DNA of 64,000 nucleotides from Oceanobacillus luteolus (GTDB taxonomy: Bacteria; Bacillota; Bacilli; Bacillales; Amphibacillaceae), in assembly GCF_023715655.1 (NCBI RefSeq), contig NZ_JAMBON010000012.1:27670-91669 (forward strand), written 5' to 3'. The notes beneath the pieces were generated by a model. That model had not been told where the DNA came from and did no database searches. It saw nothing but the letters and a program-made list of their open reading frames with translations. Of the stretch, positions 10,109-19,194 are shown one piece after another (position 1 is the first letter of the stretch; every line of letters begins with the position of its first letter). The position numbers and the translations under genes are program-made.

Positions 10109-10903
10109 TTATAAATTATCAATGTAATGAAACTCTGGCTTACCATCCGTAAATGTACATATATATTTAAAACCCGCTTCCTTCAAATGAGCGATGGCAA
10201 GTGGAAATTCAACTGCAAGTGTGTCCACCACATGAGAATCTGAACCTAATGTGATGATCTCTCCCCCACAATCTTTATACAACTTCAATATATCAAGACT
10301 TGGCATACCAGATTCCAAACCATAACGATAGCCAGAAGTATTCACTTCAATCCCCTTTCCTGCTGGGATGATTTCAGCAAATATTTCCTTAATAATATGA
10401 TGGAAGTTATTTTTGCTTTTTTCCTTCGTATAGCGTTTCACTAAATCAAGATGGCCAAGTACACTGAATTCCTTAAAATCCCTTACACATGTCAACAGCT
10501 CCGTATAGTAAATTTCGTATGCCTCATCCACTGTTTTTCCTTCAAAGAACTCACCGAAATGCAAATCCTTTTTTTCCGTCGCATGTAAGGAACAAATGAC
10601 AAAATCGAACTGTTCTTGTTCCATCATATCTTCATATCTCTGGAGGATATGTGGCTGAAGCCCAATCTCCACTCCTTTTTTAATTCGGATTTGATTACGG
10701 TATCTCTCTTGGACCTCTTTAATTTTTTTATCATAATCTTTTAGATCAAATTCAAATATCCAATCTTTATCCGGGTAATCATAGTCAATATGGTCAGTAA
10801 AACAGATTTCCTTTAATCCCAATTCAATTGCTCTTTCAACTGTTTTCTCCATCGGCGTTTCACAATCGGCCGAGAAATTACTGTGCATATGGTAATCAAA
10901 CAT
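10109..10903 (-). CDS. hisJ: histidinol-phosphatase, PHP family
   Basis: It dephosphorylates histidinol phosphate, the step before HisD. The 264-aa PHP-domain protein begins with FDYHMHSNFSAD (metal-binding HxH), then EICFTDHIDYDYP, GVEIGLQP, ICSLHAT, FSVLGHLDLVKRY, EVNTSGYRYG and TLGSDSHV, all metal-site motifs of the HisK/HisJ class. It is transcribed away from the his operon, whose first gene starts 173 bases further on. That supplies the phosphatase activity absent from the short HisB. The start ATG follows GGAGAGAG. Confidence 0.9.
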   Translation of the reverse strand: MFDYHMHSNFSADCETPMEKTVERAIELGLKEICFTDHIDYDYPDKDWIFEFDLKDYDKKIKEVQERYRNQIRIKKGVEIGLQPHILQRYEDMMEQEQFDFVICSLHATEKKDLHFGEFFEGKTVDEAYEIYYTELLTCVRDFKEFSVLGHLDLVKRYTKEKSKNNFHHIIKEIFAEIIPAGKGIEVNTSGYRYGLESGMPSLDILKLYKDCGGEIITLGSDSHVVDTLAVEFPLAIAHLKEAGFKYICTFTDGKPEFHYIDNL

Positions 10904-10973
10904 GCTGCTCTCTCCTTTGTCTTATCTTTCGGCTATTAATCTAGCTTTTCATAAAATTTCGTGAAGAAATCAT

Positions 10974-11002
10974 TTGACTTTATAATCTATCATAATTATT
11001 AT
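10974..11002 (+). promoter_or_regulatory. probable his operon promoter
   Basis: TTGACT at 10974-10979 is followed after 17 bases by TATTAT at 10997-11002; TATAAT-like bases overlap just beyond. It is 75 bases upstream of hisZ. No T-box or long leader fits in this gap, so control is probably by a repressor or by general nitrogen or amino acid signals. Confidence 0.6.
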
Positions 11003-11076
11003 AATACTATATAACTTTAATTAGATGAAGTGATAAAGTGATAAATCAATAAAGTTTTTTGGAGGGAGAATAAGAA

Positions 11077-12300
11077 ATGCGGAACGGTATCGAGAAATCC
11101 AGTAATCGAGCGGTCATGAATTACAAAATTAAGAACCAGCTCATCCATAAATTGAAAAGCCGTTTTTCAACATATGGTTATGAACAAGTACATACCCCAA
11201 CTTTTGAAGATTATGATATGTATAATTCCATCCAGCAAACAGTGAATAAAGATGAAATGATTAAAGTAATTGATAGATCTGGGAAAGTCCTCGTGCTTCG
11301 GCCAGATGGAACGATTCCGATGACACGTTTGACAGTTACTGACCGGGAAATCAATGGAAGTGAGCAAAGGCTCTTCTATGTTTTTAATGTATACCGCCAT
11401 CCGAATGGTGAAAGCACAGAAAAAGAAAGTACCCAGGCTGGTGTGGAATTGTTCGGAAATAAAAAGCCGGAAGCCGATGCTGAAGTTATCGCACTCGCCG
11501 TTCATACGTTGAAAGAGATTGGGTTCAACAATTTTAAAATCGAAATTGGTCACGCAGGGTTTTTCAAGGAATTGATTGAACAGGCAAACTTATCACCGCA
11601 AGACCTGCAACAACTTCAGGAACTGATTCAATCCAAAAATATGGTTGAGATGGAGCCCTTTTTAACTAAGCTTGATTTACCTTCTGAAATACAAGAAGCA
11701 CTTTATGCCATTCCACTTCTTTACGGCAGTCCGTCAGCAGTATTGGAAGAGACAAAGTCTATTATCCAAAATGAACGGATGCAACATATCCTGGATAATT
11801 TGCTGGCTGTCATAGAGGTTCTTGAAGATTATGATGTGCTGGACTTTATTACGTTGAATCTTGGGCTAATCAATAACATGGATTATTACACGGATGTTAT
11901 TTTCCAAGGCTTCGTCGAAAATATCGGAAAACCTGTCCTAATGGGCGGACGTTATGATCAATTGGGCAAACAATTCGGTAAAGATATGCCTGCCATTGGG
12001 TTTGCCTATGAAGTTGATGACTTACTTGAAGCAATAAATCAACATAAACTTACCGATGTTAGAAACGAACCTGCTCCATTAACACTTTACTATGTAGCGA
12101 AACAAAGGCGTAAAGCATTGGAAGCAGCTCAATCTTTAAGAGAGCAAGAGTATAGAGTGATTACAAAACAACTCGAAATTGGAACTGCTGAAGCTGGAAT
12201 CCTTTTTCTAGAAGATAAAAATGTACTAATAGATGAGACGGAACAGACTTTCGAAACAACGGAAGAATTGATTCGATTAGTTGAAAAAGGGGGGGCCTAA
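11077..12300 (+). CDS. hisZ: ATP phosphoribosyltransferase regulatory subunit
   Basis: A catalytically inactive histidyl-tRNA-synthetase paralogue that forms the active octamer with short HisG and mediates histidine feedback. The 407-aa protein carries class II synthetase-like motifs: TPTFEDYDMYNS, VLRPDGTIPMTR, and a motif-3 region GGRYDQLGKQFGKDMPAIGFA. It lacks a normal anticodon-binding domain length. It starts after TTGGAGGGAG. It is first in the operon, one base before hisG. Its presence agrees with the short HisG here. Confidence 0.93.
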   Translation: MRNGIEKSSNRAVMNYKIKNQLIHKLKSRFSTYGYEQVHTPTFEDYDMYNSIQQTVNKDEMIKVIDRSGKVLVLRPDGTIPMTRLTVTDREINGSEQRLFYVFNVYRHPNGESTEKESTQAGVELFGNKKPEADAEVIALAVHTLKEIGFNNFKIEIGHAGFFKELIEQANLSPQDLQQLQELIQSKNMVEMEPFLTKLDLPSEIQEALYAIPLLYGSPSAVLEETKSIIQNERMQHILDNLLAVIEVLEDYDVLDFITLNLGLINNMDYYTDVIFQGFVENIGKPVLMGGRYDQLGKQFGKDMPAIGFAYEVDDLLEAINQHKLTDVRNEPAPLTLYYVAKQRRKALEAAQSLREQEYRVITKQLEIGTAEAGILFLEDKNVLIDETEQTFETTEELIRLVEKGGA

Positions 12301-12301
12301 A

Positions 12302-12928
12302 ATGGAGAAGCTTACGATTGCATTAGCGAAAGGACGACCAGCTAAACATACCATTGAAACGTTGGAGAAAGCCGGCATGCATTTTATTGACTTTCACGCA
12401 GATAGCCGAAAACTTGTTTTCTTTAATGAAGAACGAACGATTAAATTAATCTTCGTAAAAGCTGTCGACGTTCCGACTTATGTAGAAAGAGGGGCAGCAG
12501 ACATAGGCATCGTCGGAAAAGATAATATTCTTGAATCCCGAGCCGATGTCTATGAGCTGCTCGATTTGAAAATTGGTAAATGTAAATTCTCTGTTGCCGG
12601 ATTTCCTGATTACACGGCAGATTCCAACCAAACGTTAACCGTTGCCACAAAGTATCCTAACGTAGCGAAGAAGTATTTTTCAAATGTTGGCCAGTCCATT
12701 GAAATCGTCAAATTGAATGGTTCTGTTGAATTGGCGCCACTCATCGGGCTTGCCGATGTCATCGTCGATATTGTGGAAACCGGTAGTACATTGAAGGAAA
12801 ACGGCTTGGTGGTTTTGGAAGATATCGAGTACATTAGTACCCGCCTCATTGTAAATAAAGCTAGTTTTGCAACTAAATCAACGGAAGTAAAAGACTTCAT
12901 TGACCAACTAAAAAATGCATTGGAGTGA
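12302..12928 (+). CDS. hisG: ATP phosphoribosyltransferase, short catalytic form
   Basis: It joins ATP and PRPP in the first committed step of histidine synthesis. The 208-aa protein is the short HisG type that needs HisZ. Visible motifs are IALAKGRPAKHTIETLEKAG, ERGAADIGIVGKDNILE and the PRPP loop DVIVDIVETGSTLKENGL. The ATG at 12302 follows a G-rich ribosome site at the end of hisZ. Its stop lies 6 bases before the hisD start. Confidence 0.95.
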   Translation: MEKLTIALAKGRPAKHTIETLEKAGMHFIDFHADSRKLVFFNEERTIKLIFVKAVDVPTYVERGAADIGIVGKDNILESRADVYELLDLKIGKCKFSVAGFPDYTADSNQTLTVATKYPNVAKKYFSNVGQSIEIVKLNGSVELAPLIGLADVIVDIVETGSTLKENGLVVLEDIEYISTRLIVNKASFATKSTEVKDFIDQLKNALE

Positions 12929-12933
12929 CCAGC

Positions 12934-14220
12934 ATGAGAATAATTACTGCAGAAGAATATATCGCAGAATGGAATAATTCTACCAGCGCAGAAGAAAATG
13001 ACGCTGCCCTGGACGATGCAGTTCTCGGGATTATCCGTAAAGTACGAGAAAAGCAGGATAAAGCACTATATGAATATACGAAACAATTCGACGGGGTGAC
13101 CCTCGATGATTTAGTTGTTTCTGAAAAAGAATTTCGTGAGGCAAAGCAATTCACAACTCCAGAATTCCTTACCGCTTTGAAGCAAGCAGCAAAAAATATC
13201 CGTGCCTATCATAACGAACAGAAGGAGAAATCTTGGCTAGTTGAACAAGACAATGGAATAATGCTTGGCCAAAAGATTACCCCTATTGATCGTGTTGGTG
13301 TCTATGTTCCGGGCGGAAAAGCCGGCTACCCTTCCACCGTTTTAATGACAGTGATCCCTGCGCAACTGGCTGGAGTAAAGGAGATTGTAATTACTACCCC
13401 GCCTGGTAAAGATGGAAAAGTAAACCCTTATGTGCTGCTTGCCGCTGAGCTTTTAGGAATCAAAAAGATTTATAAGATAGGCGGAGCACAAGCGATCGCA
13501 GCGCTTGCCTACGGAACAGAAACGGTAAAAAAGGTAGATAAAATTGTCGGTCCCGGCAATGCTTATGTTGCTCGAGCCAAAAAGTGGGTATATGGCACAG
13601 TCGGCATCGATATGATTGCTGGTCCAAGTGAGATTTGTATTATTGCTGACGAGAAAGCAAACCCACGATATGTAGCTGCTGACCTTTTATCTCAAGCGGA
13701 GCATGATGAATCTGCCCGAGCGATTTGTATTACTACGAGCGAACAACTTGCAGACTCTATCCAGGAAGAGATCGTTTTACAGACTAGTAGACTGGAACGA
13801 AAGGAAATCATTGATGCTTCCATCGAGGCAAACGGCAGAATAATCATCGTAGACAGCCTGGAGTCAGCAGCTCAAGTGGCCTATATTATCGCAGCGGAGC
13901 ATCTGGAATTGATGGTCGAGCATCCAACGGAGCTTTTACCTCAGATTAAACATGCTGGAGCAATTTTCCTAGGAAGCTATTCACCTGAACCGTTGGGAGA
14001 TTACTTTGCCGGGCCAAACCATACGCTGCCAACAAGTGGTACAGCAAGGTTCGCCTCAGGGCTTGGTGTCTATGACTTCTTGAAGAAATCAACGATCATC
14101 AGTTACCCGAGACAAGCATTGGAAGATGTCAGCGATCAAATTATTACACTAGCAAACGTAGAAGGCTTGACTGCCCACGCAAATGCTATTCAAATCAGAA
14201 AGGATGATCAGGATGCGTAG
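12934..14220 (+). CDS. hisD: histidinol dehydrogenase
   Basis: A zinc enzyme that oxidises histidinol to histidine in two NAD-dependent steps. The 428-aa protein has VGVYVPGGKAGYPSTVLM, the signature DMIAGPSEICIIADEKANP, the AEHDESA zinc/active-site run with conserved Glu-His, and PNHTLPTSGTARF near the C-terminus. The ATG at 12934 has GGAG eight bases upstream; an in-frame GTG at 12925 lies inside that ribosome site and was rejected. The end overlaps hisB by 8 bases. Confidence 0.96.
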   Translation: MRIITAEEYIAEWNNSTSAEENDAALDDAVLGIIRKVREKQDKALYEYTKQFDGVTLDDLVVSEKEFREAKQFTTPEFLTALKQAAKNIRAYHNEQKEKSWLVEQDNGIMLGQKITPIDRVGVYVPGGKAGYPSTVLMTVIPAQLAGVKEIVITTPPGKDGKVNPYVLLAAELLGIKKIYKIGGAQAIAALAYGTETVKKVDKIVGPGNAYVARAKKWVYGTVGIDMIAGPSEICIIADEKANPRYVAADLLSQAEHDESARAICITTSEQLADSIQEEIVLQTSRLERKEIIDASIEANGRIIIVDSLESAAQVAYIIAAEHLELMVEHPTELLPQIKHAGAIFLGSYSPEPLGDYFAGPNHTLPTSGTARFASGLGVYDFLKKSTIISYPRQALEDVSDQIITLANVEGLTAHANAIQIRKDDQDA

Positions 14221-14797
14221 TTATTCAATTGCCAGAGATACTGCGGAAACAAAGATCAAGTTAGACCTTAATATAGATGGTACCGGACAAGGTGATTTTA
14301 ATACAGGTATCGGTTTTTTCGATCATATGTTAACACTGATGACAAAGCATGGCTTGTTTGACTTAAAGGTGAAATGTGACGGCGACCTCGAGGTGGATCA
14401 ACATCACTCTGTCGAAGATATTGGAATTGCTCTCGGTCAAGCTTTCCGGGAAGCTTTAGGAACAAAAGAAGGCATTACGAGATATGCATCGGTCACTTCT
14501 CCGATGGATGAGGCGTTGGTCAACGTATCCCTCGATATTAGCGGCCGCTCTTTCCTTGTATATAATGTGGAAGGATTAAAAGACAAAGTCGGTGATTTCG
14601 ATACTGAGCTTGTCGAAGAGTTCTTCCAAGCGTTTGCAAGCAATGCAAAAATCACTCTTCACATTAATCTCGCATATGGCAGAAACAGCCATCATATGAT
14701 TGAAGCAATTTTTAAAGGCTTCGGAAGAGCATTAGACCAAGCAACAATAATTAATTCAAGAATCAAAGGTGTTCCGTCTACAAAAGGCGTCCTATAA
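14213..14797 (+). CDS. hisB: imidazoleglycerol-phosphate dehydratase
   Basis: It dehydrates imidazole glycerol phosphate to imidazole acetol phosphate. It is 194 aa, the monofunctional type. The manganese-site histidines are seen in FFDHMLTLMTKHG, DQHHSVED and NSHHMIEA. The start is ATG 14213 after AAAGGATGATCAGG, overlapping the hisD stop; earlier in-frame codons lie inside hisD. It needs a separate phosphatase, provided by the divergent PHP gene. The next gene starts 19 bases later, leaving no room for hisH. Confidence 0.95.
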   Translation: MRSYSIARDTAETKIKLDLNIDGTGQGDFNTGIGFFDHMLTLMTKHGLFDLKVKCDGDLEVDQHHSVEDIGIALGQAFREALGTKEGITRYASVTSPMDEALVNVSLDISGRSFLVYNVEGLKDKVGDFDTELVEEFFQAFASNAKITLHINLAYGRNSHHMIEAIFKGFGRALDQATIINSRIKGVPSTKGVL

Positions 14798-14816
14798 ATT
14801 TACAGGAGATGATTTC

Positions 14817-16295
14817 ATGATTTTATTCCCGGCAATTGATATTCTTGGAGGTAAATGCGTACGTCTAACCCAAGGAGATTATAATAAAGAAACGATTTAC
14901 AATGATAACCCTGTGGAAGTCGCGAAAGAATGGGAGAGACAAGGTGCGGAGTATATCCATATTGTTGATTTGGATGGTGCCAAAACAGGAAAGTCGATTA
15001 ATCAAGGTCTGATTGCAGAGATTGCGCAAACTGTATCCATCCCCATTCAGGTTGGTGGTGGCATCCGTTCGATAGAAGTAATTGAAAATTACTTGAACCG
15101 GGAAGTGAGCCGAGTCATCATTGGTACAGCCGCCATTCAAAACCCAGAATTTTTGCGTGAAGCAGTGGAAAAATTCGGCGAAAGAATTGCAGTTTCAATT
15201 GATGCCCGTAATGGTTTTGTTGCAACAGACGGCTGGACTAAAGAAAGCACAGTCAAGGCACTTGATCTCGTGAAAGATTTGGAAGAAGTCGGTGTTCAAA
15301 CAATTGTTTACACCGATATTTTGAAAGATGGCATGCTGCAAGGACCAAATTTTGAGGAGCTCCAAGCGGTCAATCAAGCAACAACGATTGATGTCATTGC
15401 TTCCGGCGGCGTGACAACAGAAGAAGATGTTAAGAGGTTAAGGGAACAAAAGATGTACGGTGCAATTATTGGAAAAGCACTATACGACGGCACATTAAAT
15501 TTCAAGAACCTGATGGATGGTGAGAAGATGGAAAAGAAGAATATCATCGCTTGTCTCGACGTCAAAAATGGCCGAGTCGTGAAAGGACAACAGTTTCAAA
15601 ACATTCAAGAGGTCGCAGATCCAGTAGAGCTTGCAAAGCAATATAATAAAGATCAAGTAGATGAACTTGTTCTATATGACATTACAGCATCTGTAGAGAA
15701 GAGAAATGTTTTTATCGACCTTGTCGAGAACATCGCAAAAGTAATCCAAGTACCTTTTACCGTAGGTGGTGGAATTAGTTCCATTGCAGATATTGAAAAA
15801 GTATTACAAGCCGGTGCTGACAAAGTTTCAATCAACAGTGCCGCCATCGAAAACCCAGATCTCATTAGTGAAGCTTCACAGAAATACGGGAGTGAAACTA
15901 TTGTATTTGCATTAGATGCTAAAGAGGTTGCACCTGGGAAGTGGAATGTCTTTTCCAAAGGAGGACAGGTGGATACCGGCATTGATGCAATTGAATGGGC
16001 AATCAAAGGAGTAACACTTGGAGCAGGTGAAGTCGTCGTGAATGCCATAGACGATGACGGTGCGAAGTCGGGTTATAATATAGCATTAACCAAGAAAATC
16101 GCCGAAGCTGTAGATGTACCGGTAATCGCAAGCGGTGGAGCTGGAAAACCCGAACACTTTAAAGAAGCACTGACAGAGGGCAGTGCAGCTGGGGCCCTTG
16201 CAGCATCTGTATTCCACTTTGGCGAAATTAAAATACCTGCATTGAAAGAATATCTTGCAAATGAAAATGTTTTGGTCAGGGGGATAAAAGAATGA
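14817..16295 (+). CDS. hisAF: fused HisA-HisF: ProFAR isomerase plus imidazole glycerol phosphate synthase cyclase
   Basis: One 492-aa frame holds two complete beta/alpha barrels. Residues 1-237 are HisA, which opens ProFAR to PRFAR; the catalytic Asp8 (FPAIDILGG), Asp129 (VSIDARNG) and Thr166 (VYTDILKDG) are present. Residues 238-492 are HisF, which makes imidazole glycerol phosphate and AICAR from PRFAR and ammonia; its catalytic Asp11 (ACLDV) and Asp130 (FALDAK), by HisF numbering, are present. There is no linker: HisA ends [13 protein letters not shown] and HisF begins [12 protein letters not shown]. The HisF gate residue Arg5 is Asn here; Glu46, Lys99 and the Glu of GAGE remain. The ATG at 14817 follows CAGGAGAT. 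It overlaps hisIE as ATGA. HisF alone might also start at ATG 15528. No hisH is present in the operon. Confidence 0.93.
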   Translation: MILFPAIDILGGKCVRLTQGDYNKETIYNDNPVEVAKEWERQGAEYIHIVDLDGAKTGKSINQGLIAEIAQTVSIPIQVGGGIRSIEVIENYLNREVSRVIIGTAAIQNPEFLREAVEKFGERIAVSIDARNGFVATDGWTKESTVKALDLVKDLEEVGVQTIVYTDILKDGMLQGPNFEELQAVNQATTIDVIASGGVTTEEDVKRLREQKMYGAIIGKALYDGTLNFKNLMDGEKMEKKNIIACLDVKNGRVVKGQQFQNIQEVADPVELAKQYNKDQVDELVLYDITASVEKRNVFIDLVENIAKVIQVPFTVGGGISSIADIEKVLQAGADKVSINSAAIENPDLISEASQKYGSETIVFALDAKEVAPGKWNVFSKGGQVDTGIDAIEWAIKGVTLGAGEVVVNAIDDDGAKSGYNIALTKKIAEAVDVPVIASGGAGKPEHFKEALTEGSAAGALAASVFHFGEIKIPALKEYLANENVLVRGIKE

Positions 16296-16933
16296 CAATC
16301 CAACTAGAAGATTTAGCATTTGATGAAAACGGGCTCCTGCCTGCTGTCGTCCAAGATGCAGCAAGCGGTACAGTATTGACCCTTGCTTATATGAATAAAG
16401 AGTCATTGGAAAAAACAATTGAAACAGGTGAAACCTGGTTTTATTCCCGTTCCAGACAGTCCTTATGGAACAAAGGGGAAACGTCAGGTAATAAACAGCT
16501 GGTAAAGCGTATCAACTATGACTGTGATAAAGATGCTCTACTTGTCCAAGTCGAGCCCCTTGGCCCTGCCTGCCATACCGGTGAAGTGACTTGCTTTAAT
16601 GAAACGCTCGACCAAAAAGAGTTACCATCTCTGGATATCGTAACGCAAGTAATTGACAAAATTAAAGACAGACGGGAAAACCCTGTCCCAGGAGCATATA
16701 CGACGTATTTGTTTGAAAAAGGTATCGACAAAATGTTGAAGAAGGTTGGCGAGGAAACGAGCGAGGTTATCATTGCTGCAAAAAATGAAGATAAAGAGGA
16801 GCTGACAGCCGAAATCTCCGATTTGTTCTATCACCTTCTTGTCGTGATGGAGACGTCAGGAGTAACTCTAAATGAAATTAAAGCGGAATTATTAAAACGC
16901 CATCTGACAAAGGAAGGTCAAAACCGTGAGTAA
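16292..16933 (+). CDS. hisI: phosphoribosyl-AMP cyclohydrolase / phosphoribosyl-ATP pyrophosphohydrolase
   Basis: A bifunctional HisIE that performs steps two and three of the pathway. Residues 1-115 are the cyclohydrolase, with [32 protein letters not shown] and the zinc/magnesium motif [22 protein letters not shown]. Residues 120-213 are the pyrophosphohydrolase, with [35 protein letters not shown] (EExxE...ExxD). The gene overlaps hisAF by 4 and hisC by 8 bases, so all are translationally coupled. Confidence 0.95.
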   Translation: MTIQLEDLAFDENGLLPAVVQDAASGTVLTLAYMNKESLEKTIETGETWFYSRSRQSLWNKGETSGNKQLVKRINYDCDKDALLVQVEPLGPACHTGEVTCFNETLDQKELPSLDIVTQVIDKIKDRRENPVPGAYTTYLFEKGIDKMLKKVGEETSEVIIAAKNEDKEELTAEISDLFYHLLVVMETSGVTLNEIKAELLKRHLTKEGQNRE

Positions 16934-17987
16934 ATTTTGGAGCAGTGCAGTAAAACGTAGTGATCCATATATTCCAGGGGAACAGCTGAATGATCCGAAA
17001 ATCATTAAGCTAAATACGAACGAGAACCCATATCCTCCCTCCCCTCTGGTTTTAGATGCGATAAAGAAGGAAGCAGATCAGTCTCTCAGACTCTATCCAA
17101 GTCCAACAGTGGATGAGCTGAGAAATGAGATCGCTGACTATTATGGATTGGGTAAGGACAGCGTATTTATCGGAAACGGTTCAGATGAAGTGCTTGCCTT
17201 TTCGTTTATGGCTTTCTTTGAATCCGGGAGGAAAATCCGTTACCCAGAAGTCTCTTATAGCTTTTACCCGGTTTATGCCAAACTCTTTAACATACCAGTA
17301 GAGGAAGTTCCTTTACAAGCGGACTTCTCTATTCAGGCAAGTGATTTTCACAGTTCAGAAGGCGGCGTTATTTTCCCAAATCCGAACGCACCAACTAGCC
17401 TCTATTTACAGCTCGAGGCAATTGAAGATATTCTTCAGCATAATCGGGATCGGGTTGTTATTGTTGATGAAGCATATATTGATTTTGCCGAGGAATCTGC
17501 AGTCAAGCTGCTTCATAAATATGATAACTTACTCGTTATTCAAACGATGTCCAAATCCCGTTCTCTTGCTGGACTTCGCTTAGGATTTGCTCTTGGCTCA
17601 CCTGAATTAATTGAGGGGCTCATCAGGATAAAAGATTCCTTTAATTCTTATACAATTGATCGCCTAGCTATTGCTGGCGGTATTGCAGCAATGAAAGATA
17701 AAGTTTACTTTGAAGCAACAAGGGAGAAAATTAAAAGGACAAGGATTTGGGCCACTCAGGAATTGAGAAAACGTGGATTTAACGTGCTTCCCTCTCAAGC
17801 AAACTTCCTATTTGCAACTCATCCAGACAAGGAAGCTTCCAGCCTGTATGAACAGTTAAAAGAAAATAAGATCTTAGTGAGATACTTTAATAAACCACTC
17901 ATTAACGAATATTTACGAATTACAATTGGTACGGAAGTAGAGATGGACACGTTTTTCCAGGTGCTCGATAAACTTCTGAAAAAATAA
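16926..17987 (+). CDS. hisC: histidinol-phosphate aminotransferase
   Basis: A PLP-dependent transaminase that converts imidazole acetol phosphate to histidinol phosphate. The 353-aa fold type I enzyme has [25 protein letters not shown], the PLP-ring Asp in [10 protein letters not shown] and the Schiff-base Lys in [15 protein letters not shown]. The start is GTG 16926 after AAAGGAAGG, within the end of hisIE. In B. subtilis hisC lies in the trp cluster; here it closes the his operon. Confidence 0.94.
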   Translation: MSKFWSSAVKRSDPYIPGEQLNDPKIIKLNTNENPYPPSPLVLDAIKKEADQSLRLYPSPTVDELRNEIADYYGLGKDSVFIGNGSDEVLAFSFMAFFESGRKIRYPEVSYSFYPVYAKLFNIPVEEVPLQADFSIQASDFHSSEGGVIFPNPNAPTSLYLQLEAIEDILQHNRDRVVIVDEAYIDFAEESAVKLLHKYDNLLVIQTMSKSRSLAGLRLGFALGSPELIEGLIRIKDSFNSYTIDRLAIAGGIAAMKDKVYFEATREKIKRTRIWATQELRKRGFNVLPSQANFLFATHPDKEASSLYEQLKENKILVRYFNKPLINEYLRITIGTEVEMDTFFQVLDKLLKK

Positions 17988-17990
17988 AAA

Positions 17991-18026
17991 TAGGATGACG
18001 CACAACTTTCTGTGCGTCATCCTACT
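17991..18026. terminator. bidirectional terminator between hisC and the SurA-like gene
   Basis: AGGATGACGCACA pairs with TGTGCGTCATCCT around a short loop. It lies between two converging genes and can stop both. Confidence 0.88.
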
Positions 18027-18032
18027 GTTGTC

Positions 18033-18737
18033 TTAAATCAACGTCTCAATTTCAGCTTCTTCTTTTAATTCTTCGATACGAGCTTCCAACATTTCTCTTT
18101 GCTTCTGCTCCATGACGCTTTGGCGGATCAGTTCTTCATATTCCTGAAGTTCGCCCACTTCTTCACTCTGTTCTTTCATCTGGTTATATTGTTCTTCCAC
18201 TTCTTCATCGGTCACTTCAACAGTAAATTCAGACTCAATATAACGGACCATCAACAAGTCATCCATCAATTGTTCTCTGAACTGTTCTTCAGATAAATCA
18301 TATTCTTCAAGCATGGTTTGAATAGCTTCTTCTCCATTTGTCTCAATGATATTGTCAATCTCTTCTTGAGCATCTTCTTCCGTCACTTCAATTCCACTAT
18401 CGAGTGCATCCTGACGAATCAATTCCTGCTCAGTTAGAATCAGAACTGTTTCATCCTTCAACATGTCCAAATCACTTACATCTTGTCCATACATATGAAG
18501 CATTGTTTTGTATTGTTTATAAACATTATTATATTTAGCTCCGTTGATCTCAGTACCATTAATATTCAAGACGACGGAGTCATTATCAACCTTTTCCTCA
18601 TCAGAAATCTCCACAGTTTCTGTTGCTTGCTCTTCTGTATCCTTATTGTCATCCGCTTTCTCTGTGTCATCATTATTACATGCAGCTAATAGCAACGTTA
18701 AAAATAATGCTGTAATAAGCAGGATTCTTTTCTTCAT
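18033..18737 (-). CDS. SurA-N-like lipoprotein without a PPIase domain
   Basis: 234 aa with a lipobox LLLAAC ending at Cys20, then an acidic Asp/Glu/Thr linker to about residue 50. A helical SurA_N/PrsA_N-like domain follows (VVLNINGTEINGAKYNNVYKQ, then EQELIRQDALDSGIEVTEEDAQEEID). It ends in a glutamate-rich helix after FTVEVTDEEVEEQYNQMK. PrsA foldases have a parvulin domain between such helices; none is present, so it may act as a chaperone only. Secreted and membrane-anchored. The function is inferred from the fold pattern. Confidence 0.78.
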   Translation of the reverse strand: MKKRILLITALFLTLLLAACNNDDTEKADDNKDTEEQATETVEISDEEKVDNDSVVLNINGTEINGAKYNNVYKQYKTMLHMYGQDVSDLDMLKDETVLILTEQELIRQDALDSGIEVTEEDAQEEIDNIIETNGEEAIQTMLEEYDLSEEQFREQLMDDLLMVRYIESEFTVEVTDEEVEEQYNQMKEQSEEVGELQEYEELIRQSVMEQKQREMLEARIEELKEEAEIETLI

Positions 18738-19194
18738 TTAATTATTACCTCCTAATTGGTCTTACTCCAGTAAAACATAAAACACCCTAATAATTCAATA
18801 ACGAAAGTGTGATTAAGGCTAAAGTCATATACAATGATTCGTTCATCCTTCACTTTTCTTAAACACAAGGGAAAAACACTATAAATTATAATGACCTTAG
18901 GGTAACTTGTTGACCATGCAATTGGAAGCACTGGGAATTGATGAGGCACTTTCTGCAAGAAGGTTTATGAGGGCTGGTTACAGGGGAATACTAGGGTAGA
19001 ATCACTTCAAAACTGAAGAGCCGGGACAAAAGTTCTTATCTTTATTAATGAACATGAAGTTTTAACAAAATACTTGGGTATTTGCTTTATTCATTTCATT
19101 AAACGCCTTTTTTCGATAAGATCCTTTATGTCCCATACTCTGGTCAAATTAGAAAATGTAATACAGTCTGATTCCAATAAATATTTGTTCTTTG
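18738..19194. other. 457-bp intergenic stretch, no gene recognised
   Basis: It lies between the SurA-like gene start and the end of the siderophore permease gene. GGAGG at about 18750 (minus strand) is the ribosome site of the lipoprotein gene. A 68-codon open frame at 18752-18958 (minus) has no ribosome site and odd composition, so it was not called. No clear terminator for the permease operon was found. Confidence 0.5.

Noticed and set aside
18752..18958. 68-aa open frame on the minus strand
   Set aside because: No ribosome site and no recognisable protein pattern.
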